Source of the DNA: JABDIP01 sp965237625
GTDB taxonomy: Bacteria > Pseudomonadota > Alphaproteobacteria > DSM-16000 > Inquilinaceae
NCBI GenBank assembly: GCA_965237625.1
Contig: CBDEGD010000012.1
Coordinates: forward strand, 1-64,000
DNA: 64,000 bases
Direction of reading: 5' to 3'
Below are positions 16,731-26,055 of the stretch, piece after piece. Both the position numbers and the translations under genes were made by a program. The stretch's first letter is position 1; every line of letters starts with the position of its first letter. The notes under the pieces were generated by a model. It worked only from the letters and a program-made list of their open reading frames with translations, ran no database searches and had not been told where the DNA came from.

Positions 16731-17081
16731 GCCCGCATGCGGTGATCGAAATCAAGAGACGTGCATCGGCAACGGATCCGACCCTTGCTCCTGTTCATCT
16801 CATGAATTCTGCAGCCTGATCCGCTTCGATTGGCATTGGCGCGGACGGTCCCGAACACCGCCCGCGGTTTCGGCCGGGATTGCCTCGGGGCAGTCTCCCA
16901 GCGCCTCACGGCGCTATCCCAAGGTCACCGAGCCCATGCCCCTCACGACCCGCACAAGGTTGCGGCGATCTTGCCGCGTTGCCCAACATAACGCGCCGCC
17001 CAGGCCGCAATGTGCCAGAGCCCGCTGGCCGGTTCCATGGCCCGGATTATCTGTAAACGGAGTTGTCGATCTGCGGCATAA
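16731..17081. other. Intergenic region, no gene seen
   Basis: Between the TadD-like stop and the foldback element. It is GC-rich with no recognisable product on either strand. Confidence 0.35.
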
Positions 17082-17344
17082 TACCAAGGGAACTAAATAC
17101 TGACCGGTTTCATGGTGCCTATTGGCCCTTTCGGGCAGGCGCGGCGTGCGGCGCGATGCACAGCGCATCGGGCAAGCGTCGCAACGCACCCGAGCGGGCC
17201 AATAGGCACCACCGCAGGCCGCTCTCCTAAGACCGCCCGCCGCGTTGCTGCCCGCTTGTGGTGCGCTGCACCACCGCGTGGACCGCGCCTAACAGGCGGA
17301 CATAGGAGAGCGGTGAAACCGGTCAATATTTAGTTCCCTTGGTA
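17082..17344. repeat. 263-bp MITE-like foldback element with TAA duplication
   Basis: Near-perfect terminal inverted repeats of about 31 bp begin TACCAAGGGAACTAAATA at 17082 and end with its reverse complement at 17344; only one position differs in the arms. TAA flanks both ends (17079-17081 and 17345-17347), as expected of a 3-bp target duplication. Inside are two further stems: 17114-17128 with 17196-17210 (perfect 15 bp), and 17219-17229 with 17303-17313 (perfect 11 bp). The whole folds as a cloverleaf-like junction. It contains no transposase, so it would be non-autonomous. It lies between convergent tadD and tadC. Confidence 0.8.
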
Positions 17345-17468
17345 TAAGCCACGGGTCTGGACCGGCCACGCCGCATCCACACCGTCCCGCAACGTCAATA
17401 GTATTGGTCGCGACGACATGTGCGGCCCTCAAGGCGGGCACGCGGTCTGAAACCCGCGGTTTGATACC

Positions 17469-18437
17469 TCAGAAGGCGTTGACGAAGTTGTCCATCACGC
17501 TGAGGACGGCGGGTCCAAGCAGAATGACGAACAATGGCGGCAGGATGAAGAGGATCATCGGCACGGTCAGCATGGCGGGCAGGCGATGGGCCTTCTCTTC
17601 CGCCTTCATCAGTCGTTCGTGCCGCATCTCCACAGCCAGGACCCGTAGCGACTGGGCCAGGGGTGTGCCGTATTTCTCGGTTTGGCCCAGTGTGTTGACC
17701 ATGGCGCGCATGCCGGGGAGATTGCACCGGTTGCTCAGATTGTCCAGCGCCTGCCTTCGTTCCGGCATGAAACCCAGCTCAACCGAAGTCAGGGCCATTT
17801 CGTCGGCAAACTCCGGCTGAGATTTGGTGAATTCAACAGACAGCCGTTGCATGCTGGCGTCGAGGCTCAGGCCCGCCTCCGCACAGATCACCATCAGATC
17901 GAGGCCGTCCGGTAGCGCCTTGCGCAAAATTTCCCGGCGTTTCCCGCCGGCGTTGGCGACGAAGATGTCGGGCAGATATGCGGAGAACAGCACAAGGGCG
18001 CCGCTGAACAAGACGTGCTTGAGGCCGAAACTCCCACCGAGCTTGCCGAACAGCAGAAAGATGCCGACCAGAGCGGCGATGACCAAGGGCAGGGTCGCTT
18101 TTGCGAACAGGTAGGCAACCATTGCATCATGCGAGCGCCAACCCGCCTGCGCCAGCTTCTTCGATATCTTGTCGGCGTGCTTGCTGCGAAGCAGGTTGAG
18201 CCGCATCACCACATCGCGCATGCCGGCGACGGCTTTTTCGTTGGACTTCTTATTGCGCCCTGAGGTTGCCGCTTCTTTCAGCGCCAGCCGCCGTTCCGCG
18301 AGCTCGCGAGCCTTTGCTGCCATCGGATCGCGATGCATGAACGCATTCCATATCGCGAGCACGGTCAAGACCGCCGCGGCAAATGCGCTGATCAGAATCC
18401 AAGTCTCCGGAGACAGGCCGAGAGGGAGTTCGTCCAT
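17469..18437 (-). CDS. tadC: Flp pilus assembly inner-membrane protein TadC
   Basis: A 322-residue type II secretion F-domain protein, one of the two inner-membrane platform proteins of the Tad pilus. It has an N-terminal helix (ILISAFAAAVLTVLAIWNAF), two more near residues 130-165, the F domain with ALPDGLDLMVICAEAGLSLD, then LGQTEKYGTPLAQSLRVLAVEMR, and a C-terminal helix (MILFILPPLFVILLGPAVL). The sequence DGLDLMVICAEAGLSLDASM is characteristic of TadC. It is the last gene of the operon, five bases after tadB. Confidence 0.93.
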   Translation of the reverse strand: MDELPLGLSPETWILISAFAAAVLTVLAIWNAFMHRDPMAAKARELAERRLALKEAATSGRNKKSNEKAVAGMRDVVMRLNLLRSKHADKISKKLAQAGWRSHDAMVAYLFAKATLPLVIAALVGIFLLFGKLGGSFGLKHVLFSGALVLFSAYLPDIFVANAGGKRREILRKALPDGLDLMVICAEAGLSLDASMQRLSVEFTKSQPEFADEMALTSVELGFMPERRQALDNLSNRCNLPGMRAMVNTLGQTEKYGTPLAQSLRVLAVEMRHERLMKAEEKAHRLPAMLTVPMILFILPPLFVILLGPAVLSVMDNFVNAF

Positions 18438-18442
18438 GGCGA

Positions 18443-19420
18443 CTAAATCTCGAACCGTATCATCTTGGCCATCACGGCAACGCCCATCGACATCCAGGTG
18501 CCGGCCGCGACCAGCAGGCCGATGCCGCGGGGATCGGTAAACAAGACGCTGATGTAAGAGGGATTCACCAGATAAATCAGCCCGGTCATGATAAACGGCA
18601 GGGAGCCGATCAGGTAGGCGCTGAACGTCGCCTCGGCCGACAGCGACTTGACCTTCAGCTTGGCGGCCCTGCGCTTACGCAAGATGTCGGATAGATTTTC
18701 CAGTGTCTCCCCGAGATTGCCGCCGGTCTCCCGCTGAACGGATATGCACACGACAAAAAACCGAAATTCCGGCAGCCCGATCCTATCGGCGCACCGCCAC
18801 AACGCTTCCTCGATCTGACGTCCAACCTGGAGATCTGAGATGACCCGGCGAAACTCAACGCCAACCGGATCCTCTATCTCGGCGCCGACGGTCTTGATGG
18901 TCTCCGACACCGGAAGGCCTGACTTCAAGCCCCTTACCATGAGGTCGATGGATTCAGGAAATTTGCCGAGGAATTTTCCGCGCCGGCTGCTGATCATGAA
19001 GCCAAGAACGAAATGCGGGATACCGAGTCCGCCGGCGATTCCGAACAACAGGCTGGGTAGCAGCGGCAGGCCGACAATCTTGCTGATCAAAAATGTGATT
19101 GTCAGCATGACAACCAGGCAGATCAGGAAGTACTGGTTGAGCGTGGCCGACCGGCCGGCCTGGGACAGTCGCACCCGCAGAAGGTCGGGGTTCGGCAGGA
19201 CCTTGCGGACAAATTTGTCATAGCCCTTGGCGTTACGGCCGTCATCGACAATCTTGACACCGGACTCCGGCTTCTTCTTGTCGTCGGCCCTGGCGCGCTT
19301 GGCGACCGAATCCATGCGCTTGCTCTTGGCGATTTGGCCGTCGCCAGCCACCGACATCAAGGCGCCGCCGAGCAACAGGACGAACAACATCGCCCCGCCA
19401 CCGACCAGATAAACTAACAT
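18443..19420 (-). CDS. tadB: Flp pilus assembly inner-membrane protein TadB
   Basis: A 325-residue type II secretion F-domain protein. It has an N-terminal helix (VYLVGGGAMLFVLLLGGALM), a cytosolic linker rich in Lys and Arg, two helices around residues 110-150, the F domain with FPESIDLMVRGLKSGLPVSE and SVQRETGGNLGETLENLSDI, and a C-terminal membrane region. TadB and TadC form the platform that TadA acts on. Start ATG 19420 has GGGAGG upstream. It follows cpaF after 23 bases and precedes tadC by five. Confidence 0.93.
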   Translation of the reverse strand: MLVYLVGGGAMLFVLLLGGALMSVAGDGQIAKSKRMDSVAKRARADDKKKPESGVKIVDDGRNAKGYDKFVRKVLPNPDLLRVRLSQAGRSATLNQYFLICLVVMLTITFLISKIVGLPLLPSLLFGIAGGLGIPHFVLGFMISSRRGKFLGKFPESIDLMVRGLKSGLPVSETIKTVGAEIEDPVGVEFRRVISDLQVGRQIEEALWRCADRIGLPEFRFFVVCISVQRETGGNLGETLENLSDILRKRRAAKLKVKSLSAEATFSAYLIGSLPFIMTGLIYLVNPSYISVLFTDPRGIGLLVAAGTWMSMGVAVMAKMIRFEI

Positions 19421-19443
19421 TTACGCCTCCCGCCGGTGAGCAC

Positions 19444-21093
19444 CTACACCACCTCCAGCAGAGCCTGATCGAGTCCGTGATATTCGGCGCGCGCCGTGAA
19501 GTGCGGCCGAACGCCGGCCGGCTTGAAGATGCCCGTCAGCTTGCCTTCTTCATCCTCTCCGGTGAATTCGAAGTTGAAGAGATCCTGTGTGACGACGACG
19601 TCGCCCTCCATGCCGATCACCTCGGTAACATGGGTGATCCGCCGAACGCCATCGCGCATACGGCTGATCTGAATGATCAAGTCCACGGCGCTGGCGATCT
19701 GGGTTCGCACCGCCTTCGCCGGCAGGTTGATGCCGGCCATGCCGACCATGTTCTCCAATCGGATCAACGCATCGCGCGGCTTGTTGGAGTGGACCGTGCC
19801 CATCGAGCCGTCGTGACCGGTGTTCATGGCCTGCAGCAGATCGACCGCCTCGGAGCCACGCACCTCACCGACGATGATCCGGTCCGGGCGCATACGCAGC
19901 GAGTTCTTCACAAGGTCGCGGATCGACACCTCGCCCTTGCCCTCGAGGTTCGGCGGCCGGGTCTCCAGCCTGACCACATGCGGCTGCTGCAGCTGCAGCT
20001 CAGCCGCATCCTCGATGGTGACGATACGGTCACCGTGATCGATCATCTGCGACATGGCATTGAGCAGCGTCGTCTTACCCGAGCCGGTACCGCCTGAGAT
20101 CAGGATATTGAGCCCGCAACGTGCGGCGATCTTCATGACCACTGCCATTTCCGGCGAAATGTTCTTGGTCTCGACCATGCGGTCGAGGGTGATCTTCTGC
20201 TTTGCGAACTTACGAATGGAGAGCGACGGCCCGTCGATCGCCAGCGGCGGGCCGATAGCGTTGACACGAGACCCGTCGGGAAGGCGCGCATCGCAAATTG
20301 GATTGCTTTCGTCGATACGGCGGCCGATCCGGGTGACGATCCGGGTCGCGATGTTCATCACATGCGCATCGTCCTGGAAGATCACATCGGTCAGGGTCAG
20401 CTTGCCGCCCCGTTCCACATAGACCTGCTTGGGACCGTTGACCATGATGTCGGTGATCGCCTCGTCCGCCAACAGCGGCTCCAGCGGGCCAAAGCCGATC
20501 ATATCGTCGACCAGCGACCGAACCAGTTCGGAATGCTCTTTACGGTTCAGGTGGAGGCCCAACTCGTCACGAATCTCCGCGACAACGCCATCCAGCTCGC
20601 CGATCAGCGCCTCCGGCTCGAGATTCGAGGCCGAGGCGACATCGATCCGTTCCAGCAGGACCGGCTTCACCTTCAGCTTGGCGTCGGTGACGGACAGCTG
20701 GCCCGGGGTCCGACTGGGCGCGGCGCTCGCTGCGGCCTGGGCCTGCGAGACGCTCGCCTCCTGCATCGCGCCGCCATTCGACGCGGTGACCAGATCGTTG
20801 ACCAGCGTAGCGACCAGCGAGCGCTGTTCCAGAAGATCCGGCGCATCCGGCTCCAGATCCAGCACCTCCATGACGATATCGCTCACCTGATGGGCGACTT
20901 CCTGTCGCGGCAGACGCTTGACCGCCTCCGGCTGCAGCCGCTTCTTCACCATCGGTTGCAGCATTTCGTAGAACCGTGCGAGGCGATTATCTCCCCCTCG
21001 GTCCACGACATCGCGTCCGCCAGCGCTCTCCGGTACCGCCCCTTCGACCGGAACCGGCTTCAGCGACATGTTATCTGCTTTACCAGAATCCAT
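19444..21093 (-). CDS. cpaF: Tad pilus assembly ATPase TadA/CpaF
   Basis: A 549-residue secretion ATPase that powers Flp pilus extension and possibly retraction. The C-terminal half holds the Walker A loop ILISGGTGSGKTTLLNAM, the Asp box (RIVTIEDAAELQLQ), the Walker B region RPDRIIVGEVRGSEAVDLLQ and the His box (TGHDGSMGTVHSNKPRDAL). The N-terminal region is longer than usual, with a low-complexity stretch rich in Ala, Ser and Gln near 130-150. Start ATG 21093 has an AGGGG site. It sits between cpaE and tadB in the operon. Confidence 0.96.
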   Translation of the reverse strand: MDSGKADNMSLKPVPVEGAVPESAGGRDVVDRGGDNRLARFYEMLQPMVKKRLQPEAVKRLPRQEVAHQVSDIVMEVLDLEPDAPDLLEQRSLVATLVNDLVTASNGGAMQEASVSQAQAAASAAPSRTPGQLSVTDAKLKVKPVLLERIDVASASNLEPEALIGELDGVVAEIRDELGLHLNRKEHSELVRSLVDDMIGFGPLEPLLADEAITDIMVNGPKQVYVERGGKLTLTDVIFQDDAHVMNIATRIVTRIGRRIDESNPICDARLPDGSRVNAIGPPLAIDGPSLSIRKFAKQKITLDRMVETKNISPEMAVVMKIAARCGLNILISGGTGSGKTTLLNAMSQMIDHGDRIVTIEDAAELQLQQPHVVRLETRPPNLEGKGEVSIRDLVKNSLRMRPDRIIVGEVRGSEAVDLLQAMNTGHDGSMGTVHSNKPRDALIRLENMVGMAGINLPAKAVRTQIASAVDLIIQISRMRDGVRRITHVTEVIGMEGDVVVTQDLFNFEFTGEDEEGKLTGIFKPAGVRPHFTARAEYHGLDQALLEVV

Positions 21094-21102
21094 GGTCTAC
21101 CC

Positions 21103-22314
21103 CTACCTTCCAAACTTGAACCAAGACCGTCCTGACTTCTTCTCGTCCGAGATGCCCCCGATGATTTTGGACAGCCCGTTCATCGACTCGGCAACTTTCC
21201 CCCGGCTTCCCCCGGCCGCCAGCGGCTTGCCATTGATGGCGGCTTTCGCCGCCGAGGGGTCTTCCGGTATGACGAAGTCGATTTTCGCACCCAAACTTTT
21301 CTCGAATTCCGACGGCGCAAGCTCGCCGCCCTTCGCCAGCCCGACCCGGTTGGCGACGATGCAAAGCCGTGCCTCCGGCGCCAGCGTTTCAAGGTTGGTG
21401 CGGATGCGCAGTGAATCGCGCAGCCCGGCCAGCGAAAGATCGGTCACCAGCGCAACGGAGTCGGCCGACTGCAGAACCGACGAGCAGGTCGCCACCAGAT
21501 GCCTCGGCATGTCGATGATAACCACGTCGAAAATCCGCTTCAGCTCGCCGACCAACCGATCTACAGAGGCCGCATGGACCTGGACTTCCTGATCCAGGGC
21601 TTCCTCACCGCTGAGCACATAAAGATTGTCGCCGCAGCTCACCATGGCGCTCGCCACGAACAGGGAATCGATGCGATCTGGCTGCTCCAGGGCGCTGCGC
21701 AATCCCGATCCCGGGTCGAGATCCAGACTGAGCGATGCCGTCCCGAATTGCAGATCCAGATCAATCAGCCCAACCTGCTTCTTGTGCCGGTTGGCGATCT
21801 GCCATGCCGAACCCACGGCAACGGCACTGCCGCCGACTCCGCCATGGGCGCCGACCACGACCGACAACAGCCCATTGGCCGCCTGATCGGTCATGCCGTC
21901 CCGCTGGTTCGCGGTCAGCATGGTGCGTCGCAGTTCCTGGCCGGAGATCGGCTTCACCATATAGTCCGTAACGCCGGCAGCGACGAGCGCGCGGAACAGG
22001 CTGACATCGTTCTCGGGACCGATCGCCAGGATAGTGGTGGTCGGGCCGCACATCTCCGCAAGCGCGGAGATTTCCGAAACCGGCGAAGACGACCCGGTGA
22101 TATCGACGATCAAGAGAGCTGGCGCCGGGCTGCCGCGTAGCATGGCAATGGCTTGGGCGATGCTGCCTTCGTTGACTTCGACGCCCTTGCGACCACCGGG
22201 CACAACACGGCTTACCGTTTCCAGCGTTTCCGCATCCGTGGCAAAGGCCATGACCGGCGGCGCCTTGCCACCGATCGCGCCGATACCCTCGGAGAGTTCT
22301 GAGACTGCACTCAT
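21103..22314 (-). CDS. cpaE: Pilus assembly protein CpaE/TadZ
   Basis: A 403-residue protein with an N-terminal receiver-like domain (MCGPTTTILAIGPENDVSLF, VTDYMVKPISGQELRRT) and a C-terminal MinD/ParA-type ATPase domain (VVVGAHGGVGGSAVAVGSAW, a deviant Walker A). CpaE/TadZ localises the Tad machine, often to a cell pole. Walker A here reads GAHGGVGGSAVA, lacking the usual GKT lysine; such deviation is known in TadZ proteins and suggests weak or no ATP hydrolysis. I start at the ATG at 22314, one base after the cpaD stop; a TTG at 22326 would overlap cpaD. Confidence 0.9.
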   Translation of the reverse strand: MSAVSELSEGIGAIGGKAPPVMAFATDAETLETVSRVVPGGRKGVEVNEGSIAQAIAMLRGSPAPALLIVDITGSSSPVSEISALAEMCGPTTTILAIGPENDVSLFRALVAAGVTDYMVKPISGQELRRTMLTANQRDGMTDQAANGLLSVVVGAHGGVGGSAVAVGSAWQIANRHKKQVGLIDLDLQFGTASLSLDLDPGSGLRSALEQPDRIDSLFVASAMVSCGDNLYVLSGEEALDQEVQVHAASVDRLVGELKRIFDVVIIDMPRHLVATCSSVLQSADSVALVTDLSLAGLRDSLRIRTNLETLAPEARLCIVANRVGLAKGGELAPSEFEKSLGAKIDFVIPEDPSAAKAAINGKPLAAGGSRGKVAESMNGLSKIIGGISDEKKSGRSWFKFGR

Positions 22315-22315
22315 A

Positions 22316-22975
22316 TCAAATCCCAAACGGGTTGAGGCCAGTGACCGTGCCGGTGCGGTAGCGGTTGACAGCCCGAACCGCTGTCACGCCGTCGACAGGG
22401 CCGGCTTCGCGCCCGACAAGCAGGTCGTTGGGGTTTTCAATCATCGCCGCCAGATTGGTGGCCACCGCACAACCAGGTGGAGGCATTAGGACGCCGAGGT
22501 TGAAATGGGGCACGCCTCCGCGCAGACAGGCCGTCGCCAGATAGTGCGTCCTTTTCAGCGACACGGTGACCTGGTCAAAGCCGACATTTCCGTCCGATAG
22601 GGTCAGCGACTCGATCCCCATATTCGCCAGCGCGCCGGCAACCGCATTTTCCCGAACCAGGGCGAACGGGCCCGAAGCGATGATCGTGATCGCGTCACTG
22701 GGCTGTACACCGACCTGGGACACGAACGACCTGAGGTTTGCATGGCCAATCGGATCCAAGGTGCCGCTACCCGGCAGAAACACGATGTCATGATTGATCC
22801 GAACGGTATCGACCCGATAGGGATCCATGGTCGGCGCCGACCTGGCATCGGTCACATGCGGAAACTGGGGATAGGTGCAGGCGCTCAGAAGCGCCAGCGC
22901 GAGTCCGACGACCGATGCTCGGAGTGTCGATCTGCCCATGCCCTGGCGGCGGTAGGAAGAAAGCAGGCAAGACAT
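22316..22975 (-). CDS. cpaD: Pilus assembly lipoprotein CpaD
   Basis: A 219-residue CpaD-family protein. After an N-terminal signal comes a lipobox-like LALALLSAC (Cys near residue 33), then the family core: NHDIVFLPGSGTLDP, LRSFVSQVG, ALANMGIESLTLSDGNVGFD and CAVATNLAAMIENPNDLLVG. The last segment is the conserved CpaD signature. CpaD supports assembly or stability of the CpaC secretin at the outer membrane. The start at 22975 is preceded by GGGG; an ATG 12 codons later would also leave an intact signal. It sits 11 bases after cpaC. Confidence 0.9.
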   Translation of the reverse strand: MSCLLSSYRRQGMGRSTLRASVVGLALALLSACTYPQFPHVTDARSAPTMDPYRVDTVRINHDIVFLPGSGTLDPIGHANLRSFVSQVGVQPSDAITIIASGPFALVRENAVAGALANMGIESLTLSDGNVGFDQVTVSLKRTHYLATACLRGGVPHFNLGVLMPPPGCAVATNLAAMIENPNDLLVGREAGPVDGVTAVRAVNRYRTGTVTGLNPFGI

Positions 22976-22986
22976 CTTGCTACCCC

Positions 22987-24369
22987 TTATTTCAGGATGA
23001 AGCCGGCGGATCCGATCGCACCAGCGATCGGCGATCCGGCCAGGACGGAGGTCGCGCCTGGTCCCGCGAGCTGGGCGTCCGGAACCTGGTCGACCGGCGC
23101 GGCCAGCCGATCGGTCGGCAACATAATCCGATCGGAGGGGACCGGCTGAACGAGATACGGTGTAACGACGATGACAAGCTCGGTGTCTTGGTCGCTGAAG
23201 GCACGGCGGCTGAACATCGGACCCAGGACCGGCAGATCCGACAGGAAGGGTGTCAGGCTGTCCGTATTGCGGGTATTGGACTGAAACATTCCGGCGATGA
23301 CGAAACTCTGGCCGCTGCCCAGCTCCACCGTGGTATCGACCCGGCGGGTGCTGACGCCGGGGATGGAAAAGCCATTGATAACAATGGCGCCGGCATTCGT
23401 CAGCTCGCTGACCTCGGGGCTGACATGCAGGCTGATCCGGCCGTCATCGAGCACCGTCGGCGTGAAGGCAAGGGACACGCCGTAGGGCTGATAGGTAACA
23501 CTGATCCCGCCATCGCCGTCACTGGTCGCGACCGCAAATTCACCGCCGGCCAGGAAGCTCGCGGTCTCTCCGGACAACGCCGTGAGATTCGGCTCGGCCA
23601 GAATATGAACCAGATTCTCCGTCGAAAGCGCGTCGATCAGGGCGTTCAGCGAGAAACTGCTCGAATTATACCCGGCCCGCAATTGCGTGGTGCCGGAAAG
23701 GCCAGTGCTGGTTCCGAAATCGAATATGAAATTACCTGCTGAGGCAATTGAATCCCAGTTGATCCCGATATTGCGCACGGCCGAACGTTGGACCTCGGCA
23801 ATGCGCACTTGCAAATTGACCTGCTGAGAGCCCGTCACCTGCGCCTGGTTCACCAGGGTTCCATCCGGCGGCAGCATGCCGCGCGCCAGCTCCTCGGCAT
23901 CGGCGATATCCTCCGCCGATTCGGACTCGCCCTGGATCACGACGACCGAGCCGCTCGACGAGACCGAAAGCGTGGAATCCGGGGATGTATCCTGCAGGTT
24001 CCGGTTGATCGACGCGACACCGATGCCGACCACCACGTCCATATCGGCCACCACCACATTGTCCGGGCTGACCGCATAAAGGTTTGTCTCACCCGGCCGC
24101 CGACCAAACAGATAGATCAGTTGAGGCGACATCACCTGAATGTCGGCGATATCGGGATCCGCCAGGTAAACCGTGTTCGCCGGACTGCTGAGACGGACCA
24201 ACTGTCCTTTCCCGATACCGATTTCAATCAGCGTGATATCGCCGGCAAGAATGCCTCGCTGGGCATCTGCCGGCTGCGCCGCGAATACGATCACGATCGC
24301 GAGGGAAGCACAGCGCAGAAGCTGCTTGGAAAACTGGAGCATTTTGATTCTAACCCTTGCGACCGTCAT
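22987..24369 (-). CDS. cpaC: Tad secretin CpaC/RcpA
   Basis: A 460-residue outer-membrane secretin. It has a signal peptide (ending AAQPADAQ), an N-terminal pilus-assembly domain (GKGQLVRLSSPANTVYLADP, RRPGETNLYAVSPDN), a BON-like segment, then the secretin core: QVNLQVRIAEVQRSAVRNIG, ENLVHILAEPNLTALSGETA, SFLAGGEFAV, GVSLAFTPTVLDDGRISLHV and DLPVLGPMFSRRAFSDQDTE. It forms the channel through which the Flp pilus leaves the cell. The ATG at 24369 overlaps the cpaB stop (ATGA). Length is normal for the family. Confidence 0.94.
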   Translation of the reverse strand: MTVARVRIKMLQFSKQLLRCASLAIVIVFAAQPADAQRGILAGDITLIEIGIGKGQLVRLSSPANTVYLADPDIADIQVMSPQLIYLFGRRPGETNLYAVSPDNVVVADMDVVVGIGVASINRNLQDTSPDSTLSVSSSGSVVVIQGESESAEDIADAEELARGMLPPDGTLVNQAQVTGSQQVNLQVRIAEVQRSAVRNIGINWDSIASAGNFIFDFGTSTGLSGTTQLRAGYNSSSFSLNALIDALSTENLVHILAEPNLTALSGETASFLAGGEFAVATSDGDGGISVTYQPYGVSLAFTPTVLDDGRISLHVSPEVSELTNAGAIVINGFSIPGVSTRRVDTTVELGSGQSFVIAGMFQSNTRNTDSLTPFLSDLPVLGPMFSRRAFSDQDTELVIVVTPYLVQPVPSDRIMLPTDRLAAPVDQVPDAQLAGPGATSVLAGSPIAGAIGSAGFILK

Positions 24370-25394
24370 TGACTTGCATCGCCACGAATGACGATGATCG
24401 TTCCCTCACCGCCACCGCCGTACAGAACGGAAATATCCCGGGCGCCGGTAAAGGTTTGGTCTTGACGCCTCACCGAGTGTTCGTCATCAAATTGCAGTGA
24501 GCCCATTTCCCCCAGCGACTGTCCGACGGCGTTGGCAACGCTATGGTCTTCAGGGTTAGCCGTGGCATCGTCAGGTGACGCGCCCGGATAGGCGGTAGGC
24601 ACCTTTTCGACGGTCTCGGGTTTTTCGGCGATCAAGGGACCGGCCGACGCCTGAGCCTCGTCATCAAATTCGTCTTCGGCGGCCATCAACTGATCTTTCG
24701 ACAGCTCTTCCCCGTCGCCCGGCTGAAGGCTGCGAAGACTCAAGGACACCGTCCCCATCTGCTGCATCAAGGTGAAGGCTTCGACCTCGCGGGGCGTTAC
24801 CTCCAAGGTCGCCGAGCTACCGAGCCTGGCTGGCCCTTCCGGCGAAGCCAGAGCTTGGTCGATCGCGAGGATGCGCATGTCGAAGAAAACGGTTTCGCTT
24901 ACGGTGCCGAACCCAACGTCATGGGTCAGGAGCACATCGACGCGATCGCCCGGAAGAATGAAACCGGCGCTCGCGCGCGTTGCGTTGATTGGCAGGGTAA
25001 CGGCCCGCATGCCTGGCTTGAGTACAGCCGCCAGGAATCCTTGTTGACCGGGCATTGCGATCTTGAACGCGGTAATCGGCTCACCTGCCGCGATCGGACG
25101 CCGGACGACGGCGCCGTGGAATTCGGTCTCGTTTCGCTTGCCTTGGACCATGTAGCTGGGCGGGAGACTATCGGTCGGCCAGCCCTGCCACCGGAATGAG
25201 TCGGGGCCAAGCAGCATTCCCGGCTGCAGATTGCCTTGGGCGACGAGGACAAAACTGTCCGGCTCAACTTCCCGGATCTCGACCTGGGTTTCCCCCGGTT
25301 GTTGAACCGATGCAATCCACCTTTTGGCAAAAATGATGGTGCCGACGCCAATAACCAGCGCCAACCCAAGTAGCACAACGACCCGCACAGCCAT
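24366..25394 (-). CDS. cpaB: Flp pilus assembly protein CpaB/RcpC
   Basis: A 342-residue protein with one N-terminal membrane anchor (VVVLLGLALVIGVGTIIFAK), a SAF domain (VLVAQGNLQPGMLLGPDSFRW, RPIAAGEPITAFKI), and a RcpC-type beta domain with MRAVTLPINATRASAGFILP followed by GDRVDVLLTHDV. The tail is rich in Asp, Glu and Ala. CpaB is a periplasmic component, suggested to contact peptidoglycan or the secretin. It follows cpaA by 18 bases and couples to cpaC by ATGA. Confidence 0.92.
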   Translation of the reverse strand: MAVRVVVLLGLALVIGVGTIIFAKRWIASVQQPGETQVEIREVEPDSFVLVAQGNLQPGMLLGPDSFRWQGWPTDSLPPSYMVQGKRNETEFHGAVVRRPIAAGEPITAFKIAMPGQQGFLAAVLKPGMRAVTLPINATRASAGFILPGDRVDVLLTHDVGFGTVSETVFFDMRILAIDQALASPEGPARLGSSATLEVTPREVEAFTLMQQMGTVSLSLRSLQPGDGEELSKDQLMAAEDEFDDEAQASAGPLIAEKPETVEKVPTAYPGASPDDATANPEDHSVANAVGQSLGEMGSLQFDDEHSVRRQDQTFTGARDISVLYGGGGEGTIIVIRGDASQ

Positions 25395-25412
25395 TTTAGA
25401 CCTCCTGTCCTG

Positions 25413-25922
25413 CTAGCCGATCCACAGACCGACAGCAACCACACCACCGCCTACTGCGATGGCCATTCCGTAAGGCATCTTTGTTTTCACGATTGAACTC
25501 AAAAACTGCCCGCTCACCTCGCCGCCACGGGCGACCGTGGCGCGCCGGCGCATGGCTTCGGCCAAAATGACCGCCACCGCGATCGCGCCGCCGACCAATG
25601 CCGTCACCATCAGCATCGGGAAAAACAGTTCGACGCCGGACCAGAGCGAGATGGCGGCCAGCATCTTGCCATCGCCACCCCCGATATATCCTCTATCGAA
25701 AGCTACGAATCCGGCGATCAGGACGGCCACGGCAAGCGCCACGGGCACCCATGGCTCGTCGACACGTGGCCAGGTCGCCATGACCCAGGCAGGATAAAGA
25801 GCGGCAATCCCGATCGAAATTCGGTTGGGAATCTTAAGCGTCAGCGCATCGCTGACCAAAGCCCAGCACAGCAGTCCGGCGAAACACAGAAGCAAGAGGT
25901 GACTGATCGACACCGTAATCAT
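25413..25922 (-). CDS. cpaA: Prepilin peptidase CpaA/TadV (A24 family)
   Basis: A 169-residue polytopic membrane protein with about five to six helices. It is an aspartic peptidase that cleaves the Flp prepilin leader. The two catalytic aspartates are visible: VSDALTLKIPNRIS near residue 25 and YIGGGDGKMLAAISLW near residue 80, the second within the GxGD signature. It lacks the large N-methylating domain of PilD enzymes, as usual for CpaA/TadV. It lies 133 bases after the flp gene; a likely partial terminator separates them. Confidence 0.93.
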   Translation of the reverse strand: MITVSISHLLLLCFAGLLCWALVSDALTLKIPNRISIGIAALYPAWVMATWPRVDEPWVPVALAVAVLIAGFVAFDRGYIGGGDGKMLAAISLWSGVELFFPMLMVTALVGGAIAVAVILAEAMRRRATVARGGEVSGQFLSSIVKTKMPYGMAIAVGGGVVAVGLWIG

Positions 25923-25954
25923 TGCTGTGGGCTTTCAATCCAGTTGACTTGGTT

Positions 25955-25993
25955 GGAAACAAAGAAGGGCGGGCGGCCAGTGCCGCGCCGCCC
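25955..25993 (-). terminator. Possible partial terminator between flp and cpaA
   Basis: On the minus strand GGGCGGC (25987-25993) pairs perfectly with GCCGCCC (25971-25977) around a 9-base loop, followed by GCCCTTCTTTGTTTCC. It would let flp mRNA end here often, so that pilin is made in excess of the machine encoded downstream. This is inferred from structure and position. Confidence 0.55.
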
Positions 25994-26055
25994 CTCCTCG
26001 CAACAGGTCTGGCCCGGACCCACAATCGGAGCCCGAGCCAGTTCGGTGTTGGACC

